Source of the DNA: an uncultured Clostridia bacterium
GTDB lineage: Bacteria; Bacillota; Clostridia; Saccharofermentanales; Saccharofermentanaceae
Assembly: GCA_947303185.1 (NCBI GenBank)
Contig: CAMYXF010000003.1
Span: 124,001-188,000 of the forward strand
Length of the DNA: 64,000 nucleotides
Direction of reading: 5' to 3'
In this document: in pieces, positions 9,157-17,197 of the stretch
Numbering within the stretch: the first letter of the stretch is position 1
Layout: every line of letters begins with the position of its first letter
The notes under the pieces: generated by a model
What the model saw: the letters and a program-made list of their open reading frames with translations, nothing else
What the model was told of the DNA's origin: nothing
Database searches by the model: none
Made by a program: the position numbers and the translations under genes

Positions 9157-9270
9157 AGCCGGCTGCGGTGCAAACTGCTGCATGTCTGTTTCCATGATGA
9201 GTCCTAAACAAAAGAATTCAGGAATCTTCTCGATCAGTTTGGTTGTGATGTTTTTCTCAGACTTTTTCAT
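9094..9270 (-). CDS. Possible small protein (58 residues) after the racemase gene
   Basis: A short frame from ATG 9270 to TAA 9094, beginning 'MKKSEKNITTKLIEKIPEFF'. AAAGGAT lies about 10 nt before the ATG. It starts 23 bp after the racemase stop on the same strand and overlaps the last 63 bp of the MATE gene in antiparallel orientation. I do not recognise it. The ribosome site and operon position favour a real gene; the short length and overlap argue against. Confidence 0.4.
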   Translation of the reverse strand: MKKSEKNITTKLIEKIPEFFCLGLIMETDMQQFAPQPALFDCVLGDLPEEADNERYAS

Positions 9271-9293
9271 TTTCCCATTATCCTTTCATTTAC

Positions 9294-10418
9294 TCAGATG
9301 ACCATTCTCTCGACGTAAGGGTGTACAAACAGCGGATTGACTTTGACTCTTACCGTGTCGCCTTTCCTGACGCCGTTTTCGGTGACATCGACGGTCATGT
9401 GCGATACACCGATCCTTCCTATTACCGGGCTTTCCTTCCCGTTGATCCAGACGCTCAGTTCCGGAACATCCGTGATCCTTTTAAAGACGCCTTTTACAAA
9501 ATTTCCGAATGTGTAATCCTGCGCGCCTTTCTGTATCAGGCCTACTCCGCATCCGGTTCCGATCCTTACTACAGCGAGCGAACTGTCTCTTTTAAGATAA
9601 GCTTCACCGCTGTATCCGATATGCTCGCCTTCAAGTCTGTTGTATACGGAGAAGACCTTCGATTCGAGCCAAACGGCTTCCTCAAGTCCGCACTTTTCAG
9701 GCATCTTTCCGAGGATCGCGCTTCCGACTCTGACGGCGTCAAATCCCAAAGAACCGAACTCCATCGCTGCCATTGAATTTGCGACGTGTGTGATTCCCGT
9801 ATCAACGCCGGCATCTCTGATTCTTTCGAGTGCCACATTGAAAACGCAGACCTGCTTCTCGACGCTTCTTTTATAGTTATTCGTGCTTCCCGCAAGGTGC
9901 GTGAAACATCCTTCGATAGAAAGATATTCCTGATAACGCTTAACGTTCGGAATGTCATCAAGATTAAAGCCGTATCTGCCAAGACCTGAATCTATCTGGA
10001 TGTGGACTCTAGGCTTCCTGCCAGTAAGCTCGTAGATATAAACAAGCTCAGGAATCTGTCTGCCGTCGCCCAATGCGATAACGACATCGTTTGATACGAG
10101 TGATAAAAGCTCGCCAAAATCCGATACGGGAGTCAGCATCAGGATATCCGTCTCGCAGCCTTCTTTTCGCAATGCGAGAGCCTCACAGGTAGCCGTAACG
10201 GCATACATGAAGATATCCTGGTCCTTGATTATTTTGTACAGGTTGGCAACGCCCAATCCGTAACCGTTTTCTTTTACTACCGCGATTACTTTAGCTCCGG
10301 TAGATTCACTTATGTATTTTACGTTGTTAACAATGGCATCCTGCTTGATGACCAATGTGGCATTGATATCAAAACAACTGTTGGTGTTGATCTGATTGTC
10401 GTATGTCTCGTCACACAT
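9294..10418 (-). CDS. Alanine racemase family PLP enzyme
   Basis: A 374-residue fold-type III racemase. The PLP lysine is in 'AVVKENGYGLG' (Lys49), in place of the usual AVVKADAYGHG. The racemase tyrosine appears in 'IGYSGEAY' and the phosphate-contacting Arg in 'VRVGSAILG'. The C-terminal domain motif IGYADG is changed to 'IGTGCGVG', so this may be a divergent or VanT-like broad amino-acid racemase rather than the housekeeping alr. AAAGGAGGT before ATG 10418 selects this start over one 16 codons upstream. That site lies partly inside a perfect 9-bp hairpin (see 10420). Confidence 0.82.
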   Translation of the reverse strand: MCDETYDNQINTNSCFDINATLVIKQDAIVNNVKYISESTGAKVIAVVKENGYGLGVANLYKIIKDQDIFMYAVTATCEALALRKEGCETDILMLTPVSDFGELLSLVSNDVVIALGDGRQIPELVYIYELTGRKPRVHIQIDSGLGRYGFNLDDIPNVKRYQEYLSIEGCFTHLAGSTNNYKRSVEKQVCVFNVALERIRDAGVDTGITHVANSMAAMEFGSLGFDAVRVGSAILGKMPEKCGLEEAVWLESKVFSVYNRLEGEHIGYSGEAYLKRDSSLAVVRIGTGCGVGLIQKGAQDYTFGNFVKGVFKRITDVPELSVWINGKESPVIGRIGVSHMTVDVTENGVRKGDTVRVKVNPLFVHPYVERMVI

Positions 10419-10419
10419 A

Positions 10420-10453
10420 GTTCTAACCTCCTTTGCTGTGTATAGGTTAGAAC
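10420..10453 (-). promoter_or_regulatory. Hairpin embracing the racemase ribosome binding site
   Basis: GTTCTAACC and GGTTAGAAC form a perfect 9-bp stem around a 16-nt loop, immediately before the ATG. The AAAGGAGG ribosome binding site lies across the loop and the 3' arm. This could be an RNA switch controlling translation or a DNA operator; the sequence does not decide. Confidence 0.5.
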
Positions 10454-10531
10454 CCCGAAAATTCAAATCAACTTCATATCGGCATCAAAACGACAACAAT
10501 TTTTGGGAAAACAAAGGCTCGAAAACGCCTC

Positions 10532-11377
10532 TTACTTCATCAGCTCCCAGAAACTTATAGCGCTCGCGGCAGCCACATTCAGCGAATCAACGCCGTGATA
10601 CATGGGGATCATGACGCGGTAATCGCAAGCCGCTATTACATCTTTGGGAAGGCCCGTGCCCTCAGTTCCCAATAGCACTGCGACCTTTTCGTTCGCCCTG
10701 ATATCGTCATTATCAACGCTCGTCGAATCTTCAGTCAGCGCCATCGCGACTGTCTTAAAGCCATGCTTGTTAAGCGTTTGCAATATTGCCGTGCCGGTCG
10801 AATCTTCAAGCGCCGCCTGCGCCCACGGGATCTGGAAAACAGTTCCCATGCTAGTTCTTGCTGTACGCCTTGTAAGCGGATCGACCGACGCATGTGTAAG
10901 GAGCACTCCGTCCATTCCAAGCGCTGCCGCCGACCTGAATATCGCACCGACATTCGCCGGGTTTACGACGTCAACAAGAACCGCGATACGCTTTTTATCT
11001 TTGAAGAAGTCTTCTATGTTTGCGTCCGGCTTGCGCTTAAGCGCCATCCAAAGCCCGCGCACCAGCGTGTGGCCGGTCAGGTTGATGACCACGTCTTTAG
11101 TTGCAATATATACGGGTATTTTCTCTTTTACATCTTTACCGCAGTGCTTTTCGATCGCCTCGAAAACCGGCCCTGCCTCGACTTCCAGCCTTCCCTCTTC
11201 AACGAGCATCGACAGTGGCTCGTATCCGTTTTCGAGCGCACGCAATATGATGTATGCGCTCTCAGCAAGGAAAATACCCTCTTCAGGCTCATTCATCGTG
11301 CGCAGCTCGCGCTCGGTTACCCTTGCGAAAATATCCATCTCAGGAGCGTTAATGTCTTTGATTTCGATAAGATTCAT
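10532..11377 (-). CDS. TrmH/SpoU family RNA 2'-O-methyltransferase
   Basis: A 281-residue protein with an N-terminal substrate-binding domain and a C-terminal SPOUT methyltransferase domain. The three knot motifs are clear: 'NPANVGAIFRSAAALG', 'VLLGTEGTGL' and 'MYHGVDSLNVAAAS'. The family methylates ribose 2'-OH groups in tRNA or 23S rRNA using S-adenosylmethionine; which RNA cannot be told. GGAGGG precedes the ATG. An extended -10 (TGATATAAT) lies about 100 bp upstream. Transcribed divergently from HU. Confidence 0.9.
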   Translation of the reverse strand: MNLIEIKDINAPEMDIFARVTERELRTMNEPEEGIFLAESAYIILRALENGYEPLSMLVEEGRLEVEAGPVFEAIEKHCGKDVKEKIPVYIATKDVVINLTGHTLVRGLWMALKRKPDANIEDFFKDKKRIAVLVDVVNPANVGAIFRSAAALGMDGVLLTHASVDPLTRRTARTSMGTVFQIPWAQAALEDSTGTAILQTLNKHGFKTVAMALTEDSTSVDNDDIRANEKVAVLLGTEGTGLPKDVIAACDYRVMIPMYHGVDSLNVAAASAISFWELMK

Positions 11378-11477
11378 GTCACCCTCCGATGGGCCCTTGG
11401 CACTCAGCGTGCATTACTTTGCCTGCGGAACAAAATCCATGTGGTAAATATCGTATTTGTTCTCCCTCACGGGTTGT

Positions 11478-11486
11478 ATTATATCA
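11478..11486 (-). promoter_or_regulatory. Extended -10 promoter for the RNA methyltransferase gene
   Basis: On the minus strand the sequence reads TGATATAAT, an extended -10 element, about 100 bp before the TrmH-like start. The same nine bases recur before the genes at 15544 and 23848. The -35 box is not clear. The rest of the 326-bp divergent gap holds the HU promoter and one copy of a near-palindromic TGAAACAATGTTAC motif (11530-11546). Confidence 0.5.
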
Positions 11487-11613
11487 CCCGGCATGGTCTG
11501 AAAGCCTCCAAACGGGCTCAATTATTGGGTGAAACAATGTTACAAATCCCCAAAAATCAAGGCAAAAAGGGAGATTTCTTTCAAATACACCAAATTTCGC
11601 CTAATTTCAACTC

Positions 11614-11642
11614 TTGTCTAAATCGCAAAAGTTCCTTACAAT
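11614..11642 (+). promoter_or_regulatory. Sigma-A promoter of the HU gene
   Basis: TTGTCT (11614-11619) and TACAAT (11637-11642) are separated by exactly 17 bp. Transcription would start near 11649, giving a leader of about 55 nt with GGAGGA before the HU ATG. Confidence 0.7.
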
Positions 11643-11703
11643 AACGCAGTGCCTATGTAAATGGCATATTGGCACAGTAATTCACTATTTTGGAGGATCT
11701 ATC

Positions 11704-12000
11704 ATGAATAGACAGGAATTAGTTGACGCAATGGCAGCAAAGGCTGGCATTTCTAAGGCTGCAGCAGACGCAGCAGTTAAGGCTTTCATCGAGACAGTTG
11801 GTGATGAGCTCCAGAACGGCGGTAAGGTTCAGCTCGTAGGTTTCGGTACATTCGAGACAACAAAGAGAGCTGCAAGAACAGGCCGCAACCCTCAGACAGG
11901 CGCTGCTACAAAGATCGCAGCTTGCACAGCTCCTAAGTTCAAGGCTGGTAAGGCTCTCAAGGATCAGGTTAACTCAAAGGCTAAGAAGTCCAAGAAGTAA
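11704..12000 (+). CDS. hup: HU-type nucleoid DNA-binding protein
   Basis: A 98-residue histone-like protein. '[22 protein letters not shown]' opens the dimerisation helices and '[22 protein letters not shown]' is the DNA-intercalating arm with its conserved RNPQTG. A Lys-rich C-terminal tail of about eight residues extends the usual 90. GGAGGA precedes the ATG. Codon use is strongly biased (Thr mostly ACA, Lys AAG, Glu GAG), as expected for an abundant protein. It has its own promoter and terminator. Confidence is very high. Confidence 0.97.
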   Translation: MNRQELVDAMAAKAGISKAAADAAVKAFIETVGDELQNGGKVQLVGFGTFETTKRAARTGRNPQTGAATKIAACTAPKFKAGKALKDQVNSKAKKSKK

Positions 12001-12032
12001 TTCTGATTTTTCTGAATACGGGTTATGTAACG

Positions 12033-12062
12033 GGGCATCTCTTATGAGGTGCCCTGTTTTTA
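12033..12062 (+). terminator. Rho-independent terminator after HU
   Basis: GGGCATCTC and GAGGTGCCC form a 9-bp stem (one G-U pair) with loop TTAT, followed by a T-rich run. It lies 33 bp after the HU stop. Confidence 0.85.
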
Positions 12063-12081
12063 TGCTCTTATTTTTGCTTCT

Positions 12082-12226
12082 TCTGTAATTGTAGACATTA
12101 AAAACGGGGAACAATTACAGATTCAGTAGCCCCGTGTATAATTGTTTGCTTAAAAAAGGGCTAACAATTACACAAATCTGCGTTTTTGTATAATTGTTGC
12201 CTATAAAATTGAGTAACAATTATACA
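12082..12226. repeat. Intergenic hairpin array B (TGTATAATTGT stems, 52-53 bp period)
   Basis: Three tandem hairpins of exactly 40 bp each (11-bp arm, 18-nt loop, 11-bp arm) start at 12082, 12135 and 12187, so the period is 53 then 52 bp. Arms are TCTGTAATTGT/ACAATTACAGA (perfect), TGTATAATTGT/ACAATTACACA (one mismatch) and TGTATAATTGT/ACAATTATACA (perfect). The three 18-nt loops are unrelated in sequence. Position is between the terminators of HU and of the convergent gene. Function unknown. Confidence 0.85.
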
Positions 12227-12361
12227 CATCCCATTTTCGAGTGAAGCCGCTTGTACATTTTTGCAAAACAAGCCTGAAAATTGCATAAATCAGCTGTTTA
12301 GTGCAACTGTTGCCCACAAATCTCGAAAAAATGTACTCGGCTACCCGCGCTAACACCCACT
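12227..12361. other. Non-coding segment between two hairpin arrays
   Basis: No gene is seen. There are weaker inverted repeats: GTACATTTTT near 12256 against AAAAAATGTAC near 12330, GCTTGT/ACAAGC, and TTGCA/TGCAA with a 16-nt loop. These may be decayed units of the same kind as the flanking arrays. Confidence 0.35.
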
Positions 12362-12453
12362 TTGTTATTTTTTTCGAAAAATAAAGCCAAAAATAACAAG
12401 AATCGCCTCTATTTTGTTATTTTCGCCCCCAAAAACGCGAAAAAATAACAAAA
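12362..12453. repeat. Intergenic hairpin array B' (TTGTTATTTT stems, 52-bp period)
   Basis: Two hairpins with a different stem from array B. TTGTTATTTTT/AAAAATAACAA (12362-12372/12389-12399) has a 16-nt loop. TTTTGTTATTTT/AAAATAACAAAA (12412-12423/12442-12453) has an 18-nt loop. The shared TGTTATTTT word is offset by 52 bp, as in array B. It ends a few bases before the terminator of the next gene. Confidence 0.8.
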
Positions 12454-12454
12454 C

Positions 12455-12484
12455 AAAAAGGAGGGCACCACGCTGGCACCCTCC
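12455..12484 (-). terminator. Rho-independent terminator of the 12507-13169 gene
   Basis: On the minus strand GGAGGGTGCCA pairs with TGGTGCCCTCC (two G-U pairs) around a 3-nt loop and is followed by TTTTT. Confidence 0.85.
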
Positions 12485-12506
12485 CTGATCAACATTTATA
12501 AAGGAT

Positions 12507-13169
12507 TTACCCCTCTGAAGCCTCTTCTACAACCTTAACTCCAGCGAGCGCATAGCTCATGCCTTCTGCAAGCTGGTCGAGCTTGTCTCTGCCGCTTACG
12601 TAGCCACTAAGTAGTACCTGGCCGTTGGCATCTCTGAAGTCCAAGAGAAAATCCTTGTCGGTAGCGCCTCTGGTGAGCTGGAAATGCAGAGAAGCGATGT
12701 CCTTGAGCCTTACAAACGTGTATGTCTCGTTGCCCAAGTCAGGGAATCTCTTGTAGAGATAGTCCTTGGTGGCAGCAAAGTAACTGTTCTTATCGTTTCC
12801 TACCTGGAAAACAGGCTCTGAAGCCATCTGCGCGTCAAAGGCCTTTACCTCATCAATGCTTCTCAAAAGCTCATTGAGATTGGTCTCTGTCCTTGTGGTA
12901 ACGTTCTTCTTTTTGCTTACAGCGATGAGGATCAAACCAATAACAAGGATACCGCCGGCGATGCAGCTTAATATCTTGATTGTGTTAATAGCCTGAGGAT
13001 CGTTAAGACCGCCGTTGTAGATCATGAAGCCGATCGCAGCGGCCAAAAGGAGCGGAATTACGATGAGGATGATCGGGCCCTTGCTCTTGTCGCTCTTGGC
13101 TTTAGCGCCTGAGACTCTTTTGACGTACTCTTTAAGCCAGACTGAATTCTCGCTTGCCAGATTTCCCAT
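12507..13169 (-). CDS. Hypothetical two-helix membrane protein
   Basis: A 220-residue protein I do not recognise. About 35 Lys-rich residues lead into two transmembrane helices ('IILIVIPLLLAAAIGFMIY' and 'ILSCIAGGILVIGLILIAV') and a cytoplasmic domain of about 130 residues. That domain looks PH-like ('SYFAATKDYLYKRFPDL', 'RLKDIASLHF'). An ATG at 13184 is in frame, but the bases that follow it are themselves a GGAGGAT ribosome binding site 6 nt before ATG 13169, so I use 13169. Monocistronic, with a terminator just after its stop. Confidence 0.7.
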   Translation of the reverse strand: MGNLASENSVWLKEYVKRVSGAKAKSDKSKGPIILIVIPLLLAAAIGFMIYNGGLNDPQAINTIKILSCIAGGILVIGLILIAVSKKKNVTTRTETNLNELLRSIDEVKAFDAQMASEPVFQVGNDKNSYFAATKDYLYKRFPDLGNETYTFVRLKDIASLHFQLTRGATDKDFLLDFRDANGQVLLSGYVSGRDKLDQLAEGMSYALAGVKVVEEASEG

Positions 13170-13236
13170 AAACGGATCCTCCATATTTCATAATATGTCC
13201 ATATGTTATCAGAAGACCAATTATCTACAAATAAAT

Positions 13237-13260
13237 ATCCCGGATCAGCTGACCCGGGAT
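13237..13260 (-). terminator. Terminator of the lipoprotein gene 13271-14224
   Basis: ATCCCGG and CCGGGAT form a 7-bp stem with a 10-nt loop. The minus strand continues ATTTATTT. It begins 11 bp past the lipoprotein stop. Confidence 0.7.
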
Positions 13261-13270
13261 AAATAATTTG

Positions 13271-14224
13271 TTACTTCAGTGTGATTTCAGGATTTGTCTG
13301 ATAGCTGTTAAGGAAAGCAACGAGTGTTCCATCCGGATCATAAGTTGCGATGCAAATATTATTATTTAAGATGAATGCAATCTGGCCTTCCTTTAATTCG
13401 GTTCCGGAAACCTTTCCTACTACTTCAAGGTCAGGAAGATTCTCGATTATTTCAATCAGTTCATCCCAGTAAGCATCTGTGAATGTTCCCTCTGTCTTGG
13501 TATTATCAGCAATAAGAGTATGTCTGAATCCGTAGGTGTAATCTCCTCTTACTTTCTTGTCTGCTGTACCTGCAAGAGATAATGACCATGTATCTTTTTC
13601 GGAGAAGATATACATGTCGAAAATAACTGAAGAATCCGGCATAAAGATGGTTTCTGAAGGAAGCCAGTTATTCTCACAATATTTGATAACCAGATCGTTA
13701 TCACCTGCGCCGATTATGTTCATTGTAGATCCGAAATCGTCTTCGAAAACGCCATTTACATAGCAAGCATAGTAGCCGGCGCCTGCATCCTGTCCGTTAA
13801 CGGAATAAGGTCCTCTTGAACCCATATACATCTCGCCTTTTTCGTCGATTATAGGATGAGCTTCATATGTGAAAACACCTGCTTCAACCATCTCATCCAG
13901 GAGATCTTCCCACTCCTTATAATCTGTCTTGCCTTCATACTTTGTAACTACGCCGTCGCAACCATAAATGGTGATTGTGTATCTGTACTTACCTTCGTCA
14001 CCGTATGTGATTACTGTGTCAGGCTCTTTGTCAGCAACAGCTTCGGTAGCTTCTTCTGTCTCTTCAGAAGTTTCTTTCAGCACTTCATTGACTGCTGACT
14101 CAACTTCTTCGTTCCACTCTTCACCGTTAGCGCCTGTTTTCTTTGTTGTCTTTGCACATCCGAAAACAGACATTGCCATGGCTGTGCACAAAAGCAAAGC
14201 TCCAACTCTCTTCATCTTCTTCAT
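13271..14224 (-). CDS. Hypothetical lipoprotein
   Basis: A 317-residue secreted protein with a Lys/Arg start, a hydrophobic stretch and lipobox 'SVFGC', so it should be anchored to the outer face of the membrane by Cys23. A Glu/Thr-rich linker (about residues 24-65) leads to a beta-rich domain with 'VITYGDEGKYRYTITIYG' near its start. I do not recognise the domain. GGGAGGAT lies before the ATG. Monocistronic. Confidence 0.75.
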   Translation of the reverse strand: MKKMKRVGALLLCTAMAMSVFGCAKTTKKTGANGEEWNEEVESAVNEVLKETSEETEEATEAVADKEPDTVITYGDEGKYRYTITIYGCDGVVTKYEGKTDYKEWEDLLDEMVEAGVFTYEAHPIIDEKGEMYMGSRGPYSVNGQDAGAGYYACYVNGVFEDDFGSTMNIIGAGDNDLVIKYCENNWLPSETIFMPDSSVIFDMYIFSEKDTWSLSLAGTADKKVRGDYTYGFRHTLIADNTKTEGTFTDAYWDELIEIIENLPDLEVVGKVSGTELKEGQIAFILNNNICIATYDPDGTLVAFLNSYQTNPEITLK

Positions 14225-14407
14225 TTCTTAAATCCTCCCTTAAAAAAGATGTTGACCCAATTTTAGAAATGTCAAAGATGCTTGTCCATATCGTTGAAAA
14301 GTACAGAATTAACAAACCGGAAAAGCAAAAATACAGCAAAATATCTTAATTTTGCTAAACTGACAGTTAAGTTTTACTAAACTGAAAACAAATGATTACG
14401 AAACGGT

Positions 14408-15544
14408 TTAATCGTACGTAATTACCTGGTGTCCGTACGTGGTTTTAAGCCAGTCTCCGCTGCTGTTATCGGAAGACGGGAACACGATCGTGTTAGGGTC
14501 GCCGTCGGAGATATAACGTCTGCCGTCGTTGAGTTCCTTGAAGTTCATCTCGATATCGCATTCGGTTCCGTTGTGGTCGTATGCGCGGATCCTTCTGATC
14601 GCATTGCAGTTATATTCTCTGACAAACGGCGAATAGGATCTGGTCCAAGCGCATAACAGCGAAGCTTTTGTTGTGTATGAGAATCCGTCGTAAGTGCCGG
14701 AGAAGATCGTGCTGTACTGCGGGTTGTCGGCGCTGACATTCTCGGGCGATCCGAAAGGCAGCGCAACGATATTTACGTACTGTCCGGGAATGATCTCATC
14801 GAGCTTCTGGTACATCTTGCCGACCTGCTTCTCGATCTCGTCAGCCTGGCAGTCGCCGAGCTTAACGTGGTCCCAGGTGTGATTGCCGATGTCGTAACCG
14901 TTGTCGACCATCCACTTCATGACCTTGCGGTCGTCCTCTTCGCCGTTGCCGAAGAGTCCTGAGTTTACGAAGAATGTTGCAGTTACGTTGTAATCAGGGT
15001 ATTCGGACTTGATCTGCTCCAGGATTCCGATCGCGCATGTGGGATCGAAAATCGGAGTGCCGTCAGCGTTCCATCCTTCCAAAACAACATCTCTGATGCC
15101 ATCGTCGAATGTGAGGATAACAGGGCTGTAGCCGAACGGAACGTCAATGTATCCGTCGACATAATCGGTCAGTCGCATCATGCGGTAACCCATCTCGTAG
15201 TAGCTTCTAAGGTCAGCCTCAAACGCTTCGGATGTTCTGTTATATCCGTCCTTATCAACGTTGCCGCCTGTGTACTCGGTCTCGGAATTCTTCATGCCGT
15301 AGATTCTGTGATACATCAGGATCGGCACGGAATTGAGCTCGTTAACGCCTGCGTTTCTGTATTCTTCAGCAGAATATGTAACAAACGAAGTCTCGGTAGG
15401 AGCTGCCGTTGTCTCAGTAGTTGTAGCCACGGTAGCTTCAGTCGTGGGAACTGTTTCTACCGGTTCTTCTTTTTTGCATCCCGAAAACATAAGCGCGGTC
15501 ATGGATGCTATGAGCGCACAAGTTGTAATCTTCTTAATATTCAT
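14408..15544 (-). CDS. Lipoprotein polysaccharide deacetylase (NodB/CE4 fold)
   Basis: A 378-residue exported protein with lipobox 'MFSGC' (Cys23) and a Thr/Glu-rich linker. The CE4 deacetylase domain has motif 1 'TFDDG' (145-149; base and metal Asp) and motif 2 'NHTWDH' (His222 and His226 as metal ligands). Such enzymes remove N- or O-acetyl groups from peptidoglycan, chitin-like polymers or acetylxylan. The ATG comes only 7 nt after an extended -10 and has no ribosome binding site, so the mRNA may be leaderless. It lies 37 bp after the GH43 xylosidase gene, which makes acetylated xylan one possible substrate (inference). Confidence 0.87.
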   Translation of the reverse strand: MNIKKITTCALIASMTALMFSGCKKEEPVETVPTTEATVATTTETTAAPTETSFVTYSAEEYRNAGVNELNSVPILMYHRIYGMKNSETEYTGGNVDKDGYNRTSEAFEADLRSYYEMGYRMMRLTDYVDGYIDVPFGYSPVILTFDDGIRDVVLEGWNADGTPIFDPTCAIGILEQIKSEYPDYNVTATFFVNSGLFGNGEEDDRKVMKWMVDNGYDIGNHTWDHVKLGDCQADEIEKQVGKMYQKLDEIIPGQYVNIVALPFGSPENVSADNPQYSTIFSGTYDGFSYTTKASLLCAWTRSYSPFVREYNCNAIRRIRAYDHNGTECDIEMNFKELNDGRRYISDGDPNTIVFPSSDNSSGDWLKTTYGHQVITYD

Positions 15545-15551
15545 GGTGCCT

Positions 15552-15560
15552 ATTATATCA
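15552..15560 (-). promoter_or_regulatory. Extended -10 promoter abutting the deacetylase start
   Basis: The minus strand reads TGATATAAT, then 7 nt, then the ATG at 15544. Transcription would begin at or within about two bases of the start codon. The -35 region (GAACAC) is weak, as extended -10 promoters allow. Confidence 0.55.
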
Positions 15561-15581
15561 GGATTGCATGCGGGGTGTTCG

Positions 15582-17024
15582 TCAGATTTTGAAGTTCTTA
15601 AACACGGCTGTTCCGCCCGCTTTCACCGTCGAAAAGCACGACAACGCGAATCTTGCGCCGGTAAAGTGATCTAGCCTGAACCTCAGATCGTGCAGTGTTC
15701 CGATCTGTCTGAAACCGTCTCCACACTTGATAAAACACGTTGCCCGGTCCTTATTAAAATCACATACTATTTTTACAGTAAGAGTACTTCCGTCGACTCT
15801 GACTGCCTCTTCAGTATCGCCCTCTTCTTCGGTAAGGTCCCAGATTCCGCCCTTGCTTGTGTTGCTCAGCATGACGGCCGCAAAGCCTTCTGAATCCTTA
15901 CAAATTCCTACAAAAGCATAGTCGCCCTGGAATGCGGAAAGACCTGCAAAATCGCCCTCGTTAAGCGCACTGCCGTCAACAGTAACAACAGCCTCACTCA
16001 CAGGTCCATGAATCTTCTGCGTCAGCGTATTCTTCGCAAAGAAGAGGTTACGGCAGACTTTATCAGTAGTTACATAAAAACCGTTATCGAACTTAACAAG
16101 GCTCATGTCAGGTTCGTGATTAAACTGCCAGAAATCTTCGTGGCCATTAACAAAATCATCGCTGCCGCAAACACCAATAAGTTCAGCTTCTTCGACAGTA
16201 ATATCGTCAGAGAATACAGGCTTTCCGTCCTGCCATTCAAACGGTACGACAACCGGAAGTCTTCCGACAGCGCCGCTGTCCTGGAACATGATCAAGTGAT
16301 CGCCACAAGGGCCATGCACTATGCCGCCCTGTGCGATTCCTGAATCTCTTATGCCGAGATCGTTATTGAAGATATCACCGCCTACGAACTCACCTTCAAG
16401 GCTGTCAGCGACATACATCGCTTCGACTCTTCTCCATCTGTCGCGGAGAGAATGGATCATGAAAAGATAGTATCTGCCGTCGATCTTATAGATGTGCGAG
16501 CCTTCAAGTCCAAGCCTCGGATTGCCGCTGTCATCAACAATAACACGGTCGATTCCGCCTTCTCTGGGAGCAGTAAGATCGTCATTTAATTCAGTCAGAT
16601 GGATGTCCGTATTGCCATATACGAGATAGACTTTTCCGTCATCGAAGAGCATCGAGAGATCATGGTAGAAACCCTCAATCTCACTGCGCTTCCACGGTCC
16701 TTTGAGGTCTTCTGATCTATAAAGATAAGTCTTGTTCATGTCATTTGAAGAGAACGCGACATAGAAGATTCCGTCGTGGAATCTTAATACAGGAGCCCAC
16801 ATTCCTTTGCCATAAATGTAGCCGTTTTCGAGGGTCTGTGAAGGCGTGCTCTCGAGCTTCTCGAAGACATAGGAATAATGCTCCCAGCGCTTGAGATCAG
16901 CAGACCTTAAGATCTCTCCGCCCGGGAAGAAATGCATAGTCGTGGTTATCAAATAGTAAAACCCGTCGTGAAAGATAACGTCCGGGTCGGGTATATCCAT
17001 GTTGAAGTGAAATGCTTTATTCAT
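15582..17024 (-). CDS. GH43 family glycosidase (beta-xylosidase/arabinofuranosidase type)
   Basis: A 480-residue intracellular enzyme with the five-bladed GH43 propeller. The catalytic base lies in 'PDPDV' (Asp13), the pKa-tuning Asp in 'HDLSMLFDDG' (Asp122) and the general acid in 'LEGSH' (Glu174). A C-terminal beta-sandwich of about 180 residues follows, as in two-domain GH43 xylosidases. It has no signal peptide, so it would act on imported oligosaccharides. No good ribosome site is seen (AAGGA is 14 nt from the ATG). The deacetylase gene follows on the same strand. Family sure, substrate uncertain. Confidence 0.88.
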   Translation of the reverse strand: MNKAFHFNMDIPDPDVIFHDGFYYLITTTMHFFPGGEILRSADLKRWEHYSYVFEKLESTPSQTLENGYIYGKGMWAPVLRFHDGIFYVAFSSNDMNKTYLYRSEDLKGPWKRSEIEGFYHDLSMLFDDGKVYLVYGNTDIHLTELNDDLTAPREGGIDRVIVDDSGNPRLGLEGSHIYKIDGRYYLFMIHSLRDRWRRVEAMYVADSLEGEFVGGDIFNNDLGIRDSGIAQGGIVHGPCGDHLIMFQDSGAVGRLPVVVPFEWQDGKPVFSDDITVEEAELIGVCGSDDFVNGHEDFWQFNHEPDMSLVKFDNGFYVTTDKVCRNLFFAKNTLTQKIHGPVSEAVVTVDGSALNEGDFAGLSAFQGDYAFVGICKDSEGFAAVMLSNTSKGGIWDLTEEEGDTEEAVRVDGSTLTVKIVCDFNKDRATCFIKCGDGFRQIGTLHDLRFRLDHFTGARFALSCFSTVKAGGTAVFKNFKI

Positions 17025-17197
17025 AAGCGGCAGCTAAATCCTTATCTAACAAATTGCATATACATTATATAATGCCGGCCCGCCTTTTATGGATAAGCAT
17101 TTAGTAAATAAATGGCGGCAATCTAATATAATATGCAGTGGCCATGTAGTATGATTTGTATTCGTTGATTCAGGCCACACTTCGAAAAGGGAAACTA

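Noticed and set aside
10763..11644. 293-codon plus-strand frame opposite the RNA methyltransferase gene
   Set aside because: The minus-strand frame carries all three SPOUT motifs; the plus frame is composition-driven and runs into the HU promoter.
12082..12453. CRISPR array
   Set aside because: The conserved parts are inverted arms, not direct repeats of 24-37 bp. Only two to three units occur per array, and no cas gene is in the window.
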